A stretch of 64,000 nucleotides of DNA from Methylobacterium sp. PvR107 (GTDB lineage Bacteria > Pseudomonadota > Alphaproteobacteria > Rhizobiales > Beijerinckiaceae). A model generated the notes under the pieces. That model saw only the letters and a list, made by a program, of their open reading frames with translations. It was not told the DNA's origin and searched no databases. The DNA is taken from contig NZ_JAFIBW010000001.1 in assembly GCF_017833295.1 (NCBI RefSeq), forward strand, positions 5,270,001 to 5,334,000, in the 5' to 3' direction. Numbering within the stretch: the first letter of the stretch is position 1; each line of letters opens with the position of its first letter. Below are positions 37,711 to 47,345 of the stretch, in pieces. The position numbers were made by a program, and so were the translations under genes.

Positions 37711-39075
37711 ATGACGCCCATCACCACCTTCGCCGACCGCACCGTCGCCCTGTTCGGGCTCGGCGGCTCAGGGCTCGCCACTGCGCTGGCGCTGAAGGCG
37801 GGCGGTGCGGGCGTGCGGGCCTGGGACGACAATGCCGACAGCCTCGCCCGAGCCCGGGAGGCCGGGATCGAGACGCAGGACCTGCGCGAGGCCGACTGGT
37901 CGGGCTTCGCCGCGCTCGTGCTCAGCCCCGGCGTGCCCCTGACCCATCCGGAGCCGCACTGGAGCGTCCGGCTCGCCCGCGACGCGGATGTTGAGATCAT
38001 CGGCGATATCGAGCTGTTCTGCCGCGAGCGCCGGGCGCACGCCGCCGGGGCGCCGTTCGTGGCGATCACCGGTACCAACGGCAAGTCGACCACCACGGCG
38101 CTGATCGCCCACGTGCTCGCGCAAGGAGGCCGTGACGTACAGATGGGCGGCAATATCGGGACCGCCATCCTGTCGCTGGAGCCGCCCGCCGCCGGCCGCG
38201 TCCACGTGATCGAGCTGTCGTCCTTCCAGATCGACCTGACGCCGGGTCTCGATCCGAGCGTCGGCGTCCTGATGAACATCACCCCCGACCATCTCGACCG
38301 CCACGGCACGATGGAGCAGTACGCGGCCATCAAGGAGCGCCTGATCCGCGGTTCGAGCCTCGCGGTGGTCGGCGTCGACGATGCGCCCAGCCGAGCCATC
38401 GCCGACCGGCGCGGCGCCGACCTCGTGCGCGTGCACGTGCCCCATGGCGAGACGCTCTGCACCGACGCGCTGACCGTGCGCGACGGGATCGTCCGCGATC
38501 CGGACGGCACGGCGCTCGCCGACGTGAACGGGATCGGCTCGCTCCGAGGCGCTCATAACTGGCAGAACGCGGCGGTTGCCGTGGCGGTGGCCCGGGCGCT
38601 CGGCCTTTCACCCGCGGAGATCCAGGCCGGACTGACCTCGTTCCCCGGCCTGCCGCATCGGATGGAAGAGGTCGGACGGCGCGGGTCCGTGCTGTTCGTC
38701 AACGATTCGAAGGCGACGAACGCGGATTCGACCGAGAAGGCGCTCATGGCCTTCCGGGACATCCACTGGATCCTGGGTGGCAAGCCGAAGGACGGCGGGA
38801 TCTTCCCGTTGGTGCCGTATTTCGAGCGGGTCGCCCACGCCTACCTGATCGGCGCCGCCTCCGACGCCTTCGCGGCGACGCTGGAGGGCGCCGTCCCCTA
38901 CACCCGCTGCGAGACCCTGGAGGTGGCTGTTCCGAAGGCCGCCGCGAACGCCGCCGCCTCGGGCGCCCCGGAGCCCGTGGTGCTGCTCTCGCCGGCCTGC
39001 GCCTCCTACGATCAGTTCCGGAACTTCGAGATTCGCGGGAACCGCTTCCGGGAACTCGTTCAGGCGCTGTCCTAG
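37711..39075 (+). CDS. murD: UDP-N-acetylmuramoylalanine-D-glutamate ligase
   Basis: 454 residues from the ATG at 37711 ([21 protein letters not shown]). It adds D-Glu to UDP-MurNAc-L-Ala. N-terminal Rossmann motif [12 protein letters not shown] loop [14 protein letters not shown], then [30 protein letters not shown] and [22 protein letters not shown], all standard. It is the last cell-wall gene here: ftsW and murG do not follow. Confidence 0.97.
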   Translation: MTPITTFADRTVALFGLGGSGLATALALKAGGAGVRAWDDNADSLARAREAGIETQDLREADWSGFAALVLSPGVPLTHPEPHWSVRLARDADVEIIGDIELFCRERRAHAAGAPFVAITGTNGKSTTTALIAHVLAQGGRDVQMGGNIGTAILSLEPPAAGRVHVIELSSFQIDLTPGLDPSVGVLMNITPDHLDRHGTMEQYAAIKERLIRGSSLAVVGVDDAPSRAIADRRGADLVRVHVPHGETLCTDALTVRDGIVRDPDGTALADVNGIGSLRGAHNWQNAAVAVAVARALGLSPAEIQAGLTSFPGLPHRMEEVGRRGSVLFVNDSKATNADSTEKALMAFRDIHWILGGKPKDGGIFPLVPYFERVAHAYLIGAASDAFAATLEGAVPYTRCETLEVAVPKAAANAAASGAPEPVVLLSPACASYDQFRNFEIRGNRFRELVQALS

Positions 39076-39156
39076 AAGACGGGCCTGAAACGGCCTTTCA
39101 CGGTGTGTCCGACTTGGGACGGGGTCTGGGCACTCCCGCGATGGCCAGCCCCGGCG

Positions 39157-39197
39157 CCGTCATCCCCCGGGCCGCGCAGCGGAACCCGGAATGACGG
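39157..39197. repeat. Dispersed ~40-bp imperfect palindrome, copy B
   Basis: Starts ccgtcatcccccgggccgcg and ends aacccggaatgacgg. It is nearly the reverse complement of the element at 20608-20647. It sits in the 263-base gap between murD and the response regulator gene, where the usual continuation of the division cluster is missing; the rest of that gap holds no gene I can support. Confidence 0.75.
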
Positions 39198-39338
39198 GAC
39201 GACGTCCCGTTGCGGACGAACGAGGATCCCGGAGCGGCGCGTTGCGGTGTGCCTCTCCTTCAGGAGGAAGGGTGACAGCCGCTTCCGAAGCCGTCTGACC
39301 CGCATTTCGAGGAGGCACGGAGCCAAAGGCCGAGCTAC

Positions 39339-39776
39339 TCAGACCGGGGCGGGCGAGAAGCCGTCCGGGCAGGCCGGCTCAGGGCGGCCGGACCGGCGGT
39401 CCGCCACGTAGTCGAGGGTGCTGGCTACGACGCGTTCGGAATAGGGTTTCGCGATCACGCCGATCGCCCCCGCGAAATCGGTCGGAATGCGCTTGGCGTT
39501 TGCGGTCATGAACACCACGGTGGTGCGCTGGTCGGCCGAGAGCGCCCGAGCGACCTCGATACCCGTCGGGCCGTCCACAAGATAAATATCCACCAGGGCG
39601 ACATCGGGCGCCGTGGACCGGCCCATCGCGATCGCCTCGGCGGCATTCCCGGCGACGCCGACCGTCACGTGCCCGAGTTCATCCAGAAGGCTTTCGAGTT
39701 CCAGCGCGATCAGGGCCTCATCCTCGACCACGAGGACGCGGAGCGCGGTTTCCGCGGCGGCGTTCCCGGTCCCCAT
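39339..39776 (-). CDS. Single-domain response regulator
   Basis: 145 residues, a lone receiver domain: Asp19 in VVEDEALI, phosphoacceptor Asp63 in LVDIYLVDG, Thr91 in FMTANA and Lys110 in IAKPYS. No output domain; the tail is ~30 residues. It lies 57 bases downstream of the LOV histidine kinase on the same strand, so the two probably form a pair. Single receivers of this kind act through protein contact or phosphorelay. Confidence 0.9.
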   Translation of the reverse strand: MGTGNAAAETALRVLVVEDEALIALELESLLDELGHVTVGVAGNAAEAIAMGRSTAPDVALVDIYLVDGPTGIEVARALSADQRTTVVFMTANAKRIPTDFAGAIGVIAKPYSERVVASTLDYVADRRSGRPEPACPDGFSPAPV

Positions 39777-39833
39777 GCGCTCTCCGATTCCCGGCTTCGC
39801 AGCCGCTGAGCTTGAAGCGTCCGCGCAGATTTC

Positions 39834-40925
39834 TCAAGATACGGGCTGCAGCGGGATGTCGATCTCCACGGTGGTGCCCGGAGCGGCATCCGACCACGCG
39901 ATGGTTCCGCGCATCTGCCGGACGACCATCTCGACCAGATTGCGGCCGAAGCCCGCCGGATTGGCAGGGGTCGCCGCGAGGCCGACCCCGTCGTCCCGGA
40001 TAGTCAGGTGCATGCCGGCTTCGTTGCGACGGGCCACGATCGAGACGCGGCCCTCCCGCGCGTCCGGGAAGGCGTGGCGCAGGGCGTTCGCGGTCAGCTC
40101 GTGGATGAGCAGGGCGAGCGGCGCCGCCATCGCGGCCGCCACCGCGATCGGCTCGACATCGGCCTCGACCCGCCGCTGATCCGGGTCCAGCCCGGCATTC
40201 ATGTCGGCCAGGAACTCGGCCGTGAAATCCCCGAGATTGAAATGCGTGATGTCGCCTTCGGAATAGAGCATCCGATGGGCTGTCGACAGCGCACCGATGC
40301 GTTCCGCCATGCTCTGGAGCGCGTCGCGCGCCTCGCCCTCCGGGGTCCGGCGCGCCTTCAGCAGCATCAGCGAGGAGATCACCTGAAGGTTGTTCTTCAC
40401 CCGGTGATCGACCTCGTGGAGCAGGGCTGTCTTCTGCTCCAGCGCCGCGGTGAGGTCTTGGGTGCGCGCGTCGACGAGGCGCTCCAACTCGTCGTTGGTG
40501 CCGCGCATGGTGACTTCCATCTGGTGGACATGGGTCATGTCCGCCTGGGCGGCGTAGTAGAAGGCCACACCCTCCGCGTCGGAGACCGGGGTGATAGTCA
40601 TCGCATTCCAGAACGCCGTGCCGTCCTTCCGATAGTTGAGCAGCTCCACCGAGATCGGCTCTGCGGCCCGAACGGCCTCGCGGATTCGATCGACTGTGGT
40701 CCGGTCCGTGGCCGGCCCCTGAAGCATGCGGCAGTTGCGTCCGACAATCTCGTCTGCGGCGTAGCCTGTCGCCTGGAGAAACGCGTCATTCGCCCAGGCG
40801 ATCGGGTTGTCGGGCGCGCGGGCGTCGGTGATCACCATGGGTGATGGGCTGCGCGCGAACGCGTCGACCAAGGTCGCGGGCGGCGGACTGGGTTCGACTT
40901 GGGCACTCAACTCGGTATTCCACAC
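39834..40925 (-). CDS. LOV-domain (blue-light) histidine kinase, HWE/HisKA_2 type
   Basis: 363 residues, soluble. The N-terminal PAS domain has the LOV signature GRNCRMLQG with the photoactive Cys65, plus NYRKDGTAFWNAMTITPV, so flavin binding and blue-light adduct formation are likely. A coiled-coil linker (about 132-168) leads to a HisKA_2/HWE dimerisation domain with probable phospho-His174 (HEVDHRVKNNLQ), and an ATPase domain with HELTANALRHAF and DDGVGL. LOV-HWE kinases are known as light sensors in Brucella and Erythrobacter; the target here is probably the next-door receiver. Confidence 0.9.
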   Translation of the reverse strand: MWNTELSAQVEPSPPPATLVDAFARSPSPMVITDARAPDNPIAWANDAFLQATGYAADEIVGRNCRMLQGPATDRTTVDRIREAVRAAEPISVELLNYRKDGTAFWNAMTITPVSDAEGVAFYYAAQADMTHVHQMEVTMRGTNDELERLVDARTQDLTAALEQKTALLHEVDHRVKNNLQVISSLMLLKARRTPEGEARDALQSMAERIGALSTAHRMLYSEGDITHFNLGDFTAEFLADMNAGLDPDQRRVEADVEPIAVAAAMAAPLALLIHELTANALRHAFPDAREGRVSIVARRNEAGMHLTIRDDGVGLAATPANPAGFGRNLVEMVVRQMRGTIAWSDAAPGTTVEIDIPLQPVS

Positions 40926-41115
40926 TCAGGCGGTGTAACCCGTTCGTCCCACGGCACCCCGATCGCGCCGCGCTGCGCGGGACATGGGCACCGCGTTAGG
41001 CAAGCTTCGATCAAGATTGAGGCAAAAGACATCGGAATCCAGCGGAATTTCCTGCGGCGTAAGGCTGCCACGATTTCGCGGGATCAAGGCCACGCAGGCG
41101 CAGGAGTTCCATGCC

Positions 41116-42501
41116 ATGGCCAACCAGCCACAGGCGATTCGTCGTTTCCGGTTCCGCGACATCGTCGAGGACCGGCGCATCGCACTGATGCTCGCGCTCG
41201 GGTTCTCCTCGGGCCTGCCGCTGCTGCTCGTCCTCGGGACGTTCACGCTCCGGCTCGCCTTCTCGGATATCGACGTGCGCGCCATCGGGTTGTTCAGCTA
41301 CGTGGCGCTGCCGTACTCGCTGAAATTCCTCTGGGCGCCCGCGATCGACCGCCTCACCGTGCCAATCCTCGGCGCGCGTCTGGGTCGCCGCCGCGCCTGG
41401 ATGGTGACGACGCAGGCGTCCGTCGCCCTGTGCCTCATCCTGATGGCGTTCTCCGACCCGAAGACCAGCCTCGCGCTCCTCGGCCTCGGGGCGTTCCTGG
41501 TGGCGTTCTGCGCCGCCAGCCAGGACGTGGTGATCGACGGCTGGCGCATCGACGCGGCCGGCAGCGATTTCCAGGGCATCCTGGCGGCGACATCGAACCT
41601 CGGCTACCGCCTGGGCCTCATCACCGCCGGAGCAGGGGCGCTGTTCATCGCCTCGGCCGGCGGCTGGACCCTGGCCTATCTGATCATGGCGGCGCTGATG
41701 CTGGTCGGGATGATTGCCGCCCTGCTGGCCCCGTCCTTCGACACCCGCCGCGCGCCCCTGACGGAGACACCCGGCCGTTCCCGGCTCTGGTCGATGCGCC
41801 GCGCCGTCCTGGAGCCGCTGACCGAGCTGCACGGGCGTTTCGGCGGCGCCCTCTGGGGTATCTTGCTGCTGGTGGCACTCTACCGCCTGCCGGACTTCCT
41901 GTCCGGCGTCATGGCGAGCCCGCTCTATCGGACCCTGGGCTTCGACCTGAAGGAGATCGCCACCGTCACCAAGCTCTACGGGATCTGGATCGGAATCGCG
42001 GGCGGCTTTGCCGGCGGCTGGGCGCTCGCCCGGCTCGGACTGTTCCCGACTTTGCTTCTGGGCGCCTTCCTGGCTGCATCCTCGCACCTCGCCTTCGCGT
42101 GGCTCTCGGCCGGACCGGCCGACCTGTGGCGGCTGACCGTGGCCATCTCCATCGAGAATTTCTGCGGCTCCTTCGCGGGGATCGTGCTGATCGCCTACAT
42201 GTCGAGCCTGACCAGCGCAGCCTACGCGGCAACGCAGTATGCGCTGTTCTCCTCGCTCTACGCGCTGCCCGGCAAGCTCGTCGCGGGCTCATCGGGCTTC
42301 GTCGTGGCGGCGATCGGCTACCCGGCCTTCTTCGTGATGACCTCCCTGGTGGGGATCCCGGTGCTGGTCCTCTGTCTTGCGGTCGGGCGTCGCAGCGGCC
42401 GTCCGGCCGCCGAGCTGGCGTCGCGGGGGACCGAGGAGGCGGGGAACCGCATCCCGGGGCCCGAGCTTCCTTCCACGGCGCGCGCCCCGGGGGCAGCGTG
42501 A
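41116..42501 (+). CDS. ampG: AmpG-type muropeptide MFS permease
   Basis: 461 residues, about 12 membrane helices. The opening (FRDIVEDRRIALMLALGFSSGLPLLLVLGTFTLRL) and AASQDVVIDGWRID are typical of AmpG, which imports anhydromuropeptides for cell-wall recycling. The ATG at 41116 follows AGGAG; a further upstream frame is not family-like. Divergent from the LOV kinase, and adjacent to the peptidoglycan synthesis genes. Confidence 0.88.
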   Translation: MANQPQAIRRFRFRDIVEDRRIALMLALGFSSGLPLLLVLGTFTLRLAFSDIDVRAIGLFSYVALPYSLKFLWAPAIDRLTVPILGARLGRRRAWMVTTQASVALCLILMAFSDPKTSLALLGLGAFLVAFCAASQDVVIDGWRIDAAGSDFQGILAATSNLGYRLGLITAGAGALFIASAGGWTLAYLIMAALMLVGMIAALLAPSFDTRRAPLTETPGRSRLWSMRRAVLEPLTELHGRFGGALWGILLLVALYRLPDFLSGVMASPLYRTLGFDLKEIATVTKLYGIWIGIAGGFAGGWALARLGLFPTLLLGAFLAASSHLAFAWLSAGPADLWRLTVAISIENFCGSFAGIVLIAYMSSLTSAAYAATQYALFSSLYALPGKLVAGSSGFVVAAIGYPAFFVMTSLVGIPVLVLCLAVGRRSGRPAAELASRGTEEAGNRIPGPELPSTARAPGAA

Positions 42502-42526
42502 GCGGGACAGATCCAGGAATTTGCGG

Positions 42527-43465
42527 ATGAGCACGAGCGACCTCACCCTCGCCGGCGAGACGCTGCCGGCAGCGACCCCAGAGACGGTCCTGAGCGACGC
42601 GGATCTGGCGGCCCTGCGCCGGGCCGTTCAGGTCTTGGAGCGCCCGAGCCTCGCGGCCCGCCTCTCCGCGGCGGCGGGCGCCCCGCTAGACATCATCGGC
42701 CGCTCGCTCCCCGCTCCGGTCACCGAGGCGGTCGGCCGCAGCACCGAGGCCGCCATGCGGGGCGCGATGCGCGTCGCCCTGGCCACCCTCCCGCGCAAGG
42801 AACTCGTTCCGTCCGAAGGCGAGATTCTCGGTTCGACCGCCGGGAAGATCGAGGGCCGGCTCGCGCGGCTGCTCGGTTCGAGCGAAACCCGGCACAAGGC
42901 GATGGCGGCTCTCTCGGGCGCGGTCGGCGGGGCCTTCGGGCTCACGACGCTGGCCGTCGAGCTACCGGTTTCCACCACCCTGATGCTCCGCTCCATCGCG
43001 GAGATCGCCCGCGAGGAGGGCGAGGATCTGGAGACGCCCGAAGGCGCGCTCGCCTGCGTTCAGGTCTTCGCGCTGGGCGGCCGCACCGCTGCCGATCCGG
43101 AGGCGGGCTCGGCGCTGACCGAGAGCGGCTACTTCGCGGTCCGGGCGGCTCTGGCCAAGACGCTGTCGGAAGCGGCCCGCTACGCCGGCAGCAAGACCCT
43201 GCTCGATCAGTCTGCGCCCGCGCTGATCCGCTTCACCGCGCAGATCGCGGCGCGGTTCGGCCTCGTGGTCTCACAGAAGGTCGCCGCGCAGGCTGTGCCG
43301 ATCCTCGGCGCATTTGGCGGCGCGGCGGTCAACACCGCCTTCATGAACCACTTCCAGGGGACCGCGCGGGCGCATTTTACCGTCCGGCGCCTCGAGCGGA
43401 CCTACGGGGCCGCCGCCGTCCGGGCTGCCTACGAGGTCGAGAAAGCCGCCCTCGGCATCGCTTGA
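42527..43465 (+). CDS. EcsC-family protein
   Basis: 312 residues. The stretch from ~140 on (MAALSGAVGGAFGLTTLAVELPVSTTLMLRSIAEIAREEGED) and the C-terminal part (IAARFGLVVSQKVAAQAVPILGAFGGAAVNTAFMNHFQ) match the EcsC family, whose biochemical role is unresolved. No signal peptide; the glycine-rich hydrophobic segments may associate with the membrane. Start at the ATG at 42527, 26 bases after ampG, probably co-transcribed. Confidence 0.8.
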   Translation: MSTSDLTLAGETLPAATPETVLSDADLAALRRAVQVLERPSLAARLSAAAGAPLDIIGRSLPAPVTEAVGRSTEAAMRGAMRVALATLPRKELVPSEGEILGSTAGKIEGRLARLLGSSETRHKAMAALSGAVGGAFGLTTLAVELPVSTTLMLRSIAEIAREEGEDLETPEGALACVQVFALGGRTAADPEAGSALTESGYFAVRAALAKTLSEAARYAGSKTLLDQSAPALIRFTAQIAARFGLVVSQKVAAQAVPILGAFGGAAVNTAFMNHFQGTARAHFTVRRLERTYGAAAVRAAYEVEKAALGIA

Positions 43466-43547
43466 TAAGCCGGCTTAAAATCCGCAAGGATCGTCCGCTT
43501 CCGCACATGGCGGATGACGGGAGGCGATCCTGATCGGCAACGCGGAA

Positions 43548-44207
43548 ATGGTGGCCCGGCTGGCGCTGGCGGCGCTGTTCGGCAGTGTGATCGGCCTGGA
43601 ACGCGAGCGCCTGCTCTGGGCGGCGGGTCTTCGGACCCACATGCTGGTCTGCGTCGGCTCGTGCCTGATCATGCTGGTCTCGGCCTTCGGCTTCGCCGAC
43701 GTGCTCGGGACCGACCACGTCGTGCTCGACCCGTCCCGCATCGCCGCGCAGGTGGTGTCCGGCATCGGCTTTCTCGGGGCCGGCACGATCCTGCTGCGCG
43801 GCGAGGTCGTGAAGGGCCTGACCACGGCCGCCAGCCTCTGGGGCGTGGCGGCGATCGGGCTCGCCATCGGCAGCGGGCTCTACGTTCCGGCGCTCGCCGC
43901 CACGGCGCTGATCGTCGGCATCCTGGCCGGCGTGAAGCCCTTCGAGGAGCGGTGGCGCGACCGGATGCGGGCCCAGACCCTGCGGCTCACCGCGCGCAAG
44001 GGGACGTTGTCGATCGACACCCTGCAGGCGGCGACCGGCGAGCGCGCCTCGCGGGTGCGGACCTTCACGGTCCGCCCGAGCGCCGACCCGGACTTCGACG
44101 AGGTCAGCGTGACCTTCGTCCGCCTGTCCCGCACGAGCTTCGAGGCGATCGCCGCGAAGCTGCGGGCCCTGCCTGACGTGACGGCGGCGGAGGAGGCGGA
44201 CGAATGA
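43548..44207 (+). CDS. MgtC/SapB-family membrane protein
   Basis: 219 residues from the ATG. Four or so membrane helices (LALAALFGSVIGLERERL, HMLVCVGSCLIMLVSAFGF, SGIGFLGAGTILLRG, LWGVAAIGLAIGSGLY) are classic MgtC sequence, followed by a cytoplasmic ACT-like C-terminal domain. The best ribosome site (GGGAGG, 43519-43524) is 23 bases from this ATG but only 5 from an in-frame CTG at 43530, which would add LIGNAE-. MgtC proteins are linked to low-Mg2+ growth and membrane energetics. Confidence 0.88.
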   Translation: MVARLALAALFGSVIGLERERLLWAAGLRTHMLVCVGSCLIMLVSAFGFADVLGTDHVVLDPSRIAAQVVSGIGFLGAGTILLRGEVVKGLTTAASLWGVAAIGLAIGSGLYVPALAATALIVGILAGVKPFEERWRDRMRAQTLRLTARKGTLSIDTLQAATGERASRVRTFTVRPSADPDFDEVSVTFVRLSRTSFEAIAAKLRALPDVTAAEEADE

Positions 44208-44220
44208 CCGGGGTGGCGGC

Positions 44221-45750
44221 TCACGCCACCCCGGCACCCTCGCCGTCGAGGAACAGACGGTAGGCCGGGTTCTCGGTCTCGTCCGTGGCCGGGTAGCCGA
44301 GCGCCTCGACGACCGCGTCGAATCGCGCCCGTTCGCCCGGCGGCACCGCGATGCCGGCGAGCACCCGGCCGTAATCCGCGCCGTGGTTGCGGTAGTGGAA
44401 CAGCGTGATGTCGAAGTCCGGGCCCAGCGCCTCGAGGAACTTCATCAGCGCCCCCGGCCGCTCCGGGAACTGGAAGCGGAACAGGCGCTCGTGCGCCACC
44501 CCGACGGCCCGGCCGCCGACCATGTAGCGGACATGGACCTTGGCCATCTCGTTGTCGCTCATGTCGAGGACCCGGTAGCCGGCCTCGCGCAGCGAGCCGA
44601 TCAGCGCCTGCTTCTCGCGCTTGCCCCCGCTGACGTTGATGCCCACGAAGATCTGCGCCTCGGCGCCGGGTGCGTGGCGGTAGTTGAACTCGGTGACGGC
44701 GCGCGGACCCAGCGCCTGGATGAAGGCCCGGTAGGCGCCGGGCCGTTCGGGGATCGTCACGCCGATCAGGACTTCCCGCTGCTCGCCGATCTCCGCCCGC
44801 TCGGCGATGTGGCGCAGGCGGTCGAAGTTGAGGTTGGCTCCCGACGAGATGGCGATCAGCGTGCCGTCGCCGCCCTCGCGCTCGGCATAGAGCTTGGCGC
44901 CGGCCAGACTGAGCGCGCCGGACGGCTCGGACACGGCGCGGGTATCGTCGAAGATGTCCTTGATGGCCGCGCACATGGCATCGGTGTCGACGGTGATGAC
45001 CTCGTCGAGATGCTCGCGGCAGAGCCGGAAGGTCTCCTCGCCGGCCTGACGCACGGCGACGCCGTCGGCGAACAGGCCGACGGAGGGCAGGCTCACCCGC
45101 GTGCCGGCGGCGAGCGCCGCGGCCATGCAGGCGGCATCCTCGGGCTCGACGCCGATCACTTTCGTGCCGGGCCGCAGGTACTTCACGAAGGTCGCGATGC
45201 CCGCGGCGAGGCCGCCGCCGCCCACCGGCACGAAGATCGCCTCGATCGGCCCGGTATGCTGCTCCAGGATCTCCTTGCCGATCGTGCCCTGGCCGGCGAT
45301 CACATCCGGATCGTCGAACGGGTGCAGGAAGGTCAGGCCCTGCTCGGCCTCGAGGATCTTGGCCTGGGCCAGCGCCTCGTCGAAGGCGTCGCCGTGCAGC
45401 ACCACCTCGGCACCGCGAGCCCGGCAAGCATCGACCTTGATGGAGGGCGTGGTCCGCGGCATCACGATCACCGCCCGGGCGCCGAGCTTGGCGGCGGCCA
45501 GGGCCACGCCCTGCGCGTGGTTGCCCGCCGACGCGCAGACCACGCCGCGCGCGATCTGGTCCGCGCTCAGGCCCGACATCTTGTTATAGGCGCCCCGCAG
45601 CTTGAAGGAGAAGACCGGCTGCAGATCCTCGCGTTTAAGCAGCACCCGCCGGCCGAGCCGCTGCGTGAGGCGCGGCATCGGGTCGAGGGGGCTCTCGATC
45701 GCCACGTCGTAGACGCGGGCGGTGAGGATCTTGCGGATGTAGTCCGTCAC
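44221..45750 (-). CDS. ilvA: Threonine dehydratase, biosynthetic (threonine ammonia-lyase)
   Basis: 509 residues from a GTG start (MTDYIRKILTARVYDVA). PLP enzyme giving 2-oxobutanoate for isoleucine. Lys50 in PVFSFKLRGAYNKM is the PLP lysine; GGGGLAAG is the phosphate-binding loop. Two ACT-like domains (from ~330) match the long, isoleucine-regulated form, as opposed to catabolic TdcB. Convergent with the MgtC gene. Confidence 0.95.
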   Translation of the reverse strand: MTDYIRKILTARVYDVAIESPLDPMPRLTQRLGRRVLLKREDLQPVFSFKLRGAYNKMSGLSADQIARGVVCASAGNHAQGVALAAAKLGARAVIVMPRTTPSIKVDACRARGAEVVLHGDAFDEALAQAKILEAEQGLTFLHPFDDPDVIAGQGTIGKEILEQHTGPIEAIFVPVGGGGLAAGIATFVKYLRPGTKVIGVEPEDAACMAAALAAGTRVSLPSVGLFADGVAVRQAGEETFRLCREHLDEVITVDTDAMCAAIKDIFDDTRAVSEPSGALSLAGAKLYAEREGGDGTLIAISSGANLNFDRLRHIAERAEIGEQREVLIGVTIPERPGAYRAFIQALGPRAVTEFNYRHAPGAEAQIFVGINVSGGKREKQALIGSLREAGYRVLDMSDNEMAKVHVRYMVGGRAVGVAHERLFRFQFPERPGALMKFLEALGPDFDITLFHYRNHGADYGRVLAGIAVPPGERARFDAVVEALGYPATDETENPAYRLFLDGEGAGVA

Positions 45751-45837
45751 GGTTTGGGGTCTCGGCCGATCTGCGGGGCTATGCCGGCCACATAGACCCT
45801 CCGGCCCGCAGATGCGAGCGCGCCCCCCTGGCGCAGA

Positions 45838-46185
45838 TCAGCCCAGCCGCTCGACCAGCGCCGTCACCCAGACCAGCAGCGCCGCCATCTGCGCCATGAA
45901 GGTGCCGGCGGAGGCGAGGTCCTTCACGGTGCCGATCATCGGGTGGTGGCCCGGATGGACGTGGTCGCAGAGCTTCTCGACGGCGGTGTTGAGGAACTCG
46001 GCGGCCAGCATCAGCAGCAGGCTGACCATCAGGGCGACGCGCACCCAGAGCGTCGCGCCCAGGAACAGGGCGACCGGCACGCCGAGCGCCAGCAGGACCA
46101 GTTCCTGCCGCACGGCGCGTTCGGTGCGCGCCCCGTGGCGCAGGCCGCGCCAGGAATTGAGGAAGGCGAGGACCAGCGCGTTCAT
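45838..46185 (-). CDS. dgkA: Diacylglycerol kinase (DgkA type)
   Basis: 115 residues, three membrane helices. It phosphorylates diacylglycerol or undecaprenol in the inner membrane. The family motif is EFLNTAVEKLCD, with HPMIGTVKDLASAGTFMA following. The ATG at 46185 follows GGAGG with seven bases spacing and overlaps the stop of the upstream AbrB-family gene (ATGA), so the two are coupled. Confidence 0.92.
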   Translation of the reverse strand: MNALVLAFLNSWRGLRHGARTERAVRQELVLLALGVPVALFLGATLWVRVALMVSLLLMLAAEFLNTAVEKLCDHVHPGHHPMIGTVKDLASAGTFMAQMAALLVWVTALVERLG

Positions 46186-47249
46186 CGGGCCGCCTCCGGC
46201 ACGGAGCGGCTGATCCACTTGGCGAGCAGCGGGCCGGTGAGCAGCACCACGAACAGGCGCAGCGTCTGCACCGCCAGCACGAAGGACACGTCGGCCTTCG
46301 AGCCGACCGCGATGATCGCCACCGAATCGAGGCCGCCGGGGCTCGTCGCCAGAACCGCGGTGAGCAGGTCGATCGGCAGCAGCAGGGTCAGCCCCCAGCC
46401 CCAGGCGGCGCACAGGGCGATCACCGAGAACGTCGCCGCCAGGATGCCCGGCAGGGCCGTGACGGTCAGCCGCAGGGTCTCGCGGGTGAAGCGCAGGCCC
46501 ACATAGACGCCGATGCAGGCATAGGCGAGCTCAAGAAGCGGAACGGGCAGCGCCATGCGCACGAGCCCGGTGGCGTGGAGCAGGCTGCCGAGCACCATCG
46601 GGCCGACCTGCGCGCCGGCCGGGACCCGCAGGGCGAGCGCCGCCCCGGCGCCCACGACAGCGACGGCGAGCGTCGCCAGGAGGGAGAGCGGCCCGGTCAC
46701 CTCGCCGGCCCCCGCGGCGGCGCCCGGAACCGGGGCCTCCATCAGGAAGCGCGCCGCCAGGGAGGCCGAGAACACCACGGCGGCCACGCGCACGTACTGC
46801 ATGAACGCGACCAGACGCGGATCCGCACCGAAATCCTCGGCCATCGCCACCATCGCGGAGGCGCCGCCCGGTGAGGATCCCCAGGCGGCCGTGGTCCCGG
46901 GCAGGACCCGCAGCCGGGTGAGGATCCATCCGACGAGGCCGCTGACCGCGACAGTCACCAACACGACCGCGACGATGAGCGGTCCGTCCTCCAAGAGGGT
47001 CTGGGCGATCTGTCCCGTGACGGCGTGGGCGACGAGGCAGCCGATGGCCGCCTGCGAGGCCTGGAACGCGGCGCGCGGCACGCGCAGGCGTGAGCCGCCG
47101 ACCCCGAACGCGATGGCGCCGATCATCGGCCCGAGCAGCAATGCGGCCGGAAACTGCGCGCGCACCAAGCCGTAGGAGATGAGCGCGGACGCAGCGATGA
47201 GGGCGGCCCAGAGGCCGAGTGTGCGGGGAGAGGGCAAGGCGACCGACAA
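46182..47249 (-). CDS. AbrB-family membrane protein (putative ammonia monooxygenase-like)
   Basis: 355 residues, about ten hydrophobic segments in two related halves: the first has LGPMIGAIAFGV and WGSSPGGASAMVAMAEDFGADPRLVAFMQYVR, the second VGPMVLGSLLHATGL and LATSPGGLDSVAIIAVGSKADVSFVLAVQTLR. This duplication is the hallmark of the AbrB (PF05145) membrane family; the annotation 'ammonia monooxygenase' seen elsewhere has no support here. The start reads as TTG (47249) without a clear ribosome site. Function unknown. Confidence 0.8.
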   Translation of the reverse strand: MSVALPSPRTLGLWAALIAASALISYGLVRAQFPAALLLGPMIGAIAFGVGGSRLRVPRAAFQASQAAIGCLVAHAVTGQIAQTLLEDGPLIVAVVLVTVAVSGLVGWILTRLRVLPGTTAAWGSSPGGASAMVAMAEDFGADPRLVAFMQYVRVAAVVFSASLAARFLMEAPVPGAAAGAGEVTGPLSLLATLAVAVVGAGAALALRVPAGAQVGPMVLGSLLHATGLVRMALPVPLLELAYACIGVYVGLRFTRETLRLTVTALPGILAATFSVIALCAAWGWGLTLLLPIDLLTAVLATSPGGLDSVAIIAVGSKADVSFVLAVQTLRLFVVLLTGPLLAKWISRSVPEAAR

Positions 47250-47345
47250 GGAGGTGCCCGCAAGGACCGTCGGGCGTCTGGCGCGCTATAGCGCAATCTT
47301 GGCCCTGTCGCGGCAGAGTTTCGGCACGGCGGCCGTGCGCGACCG

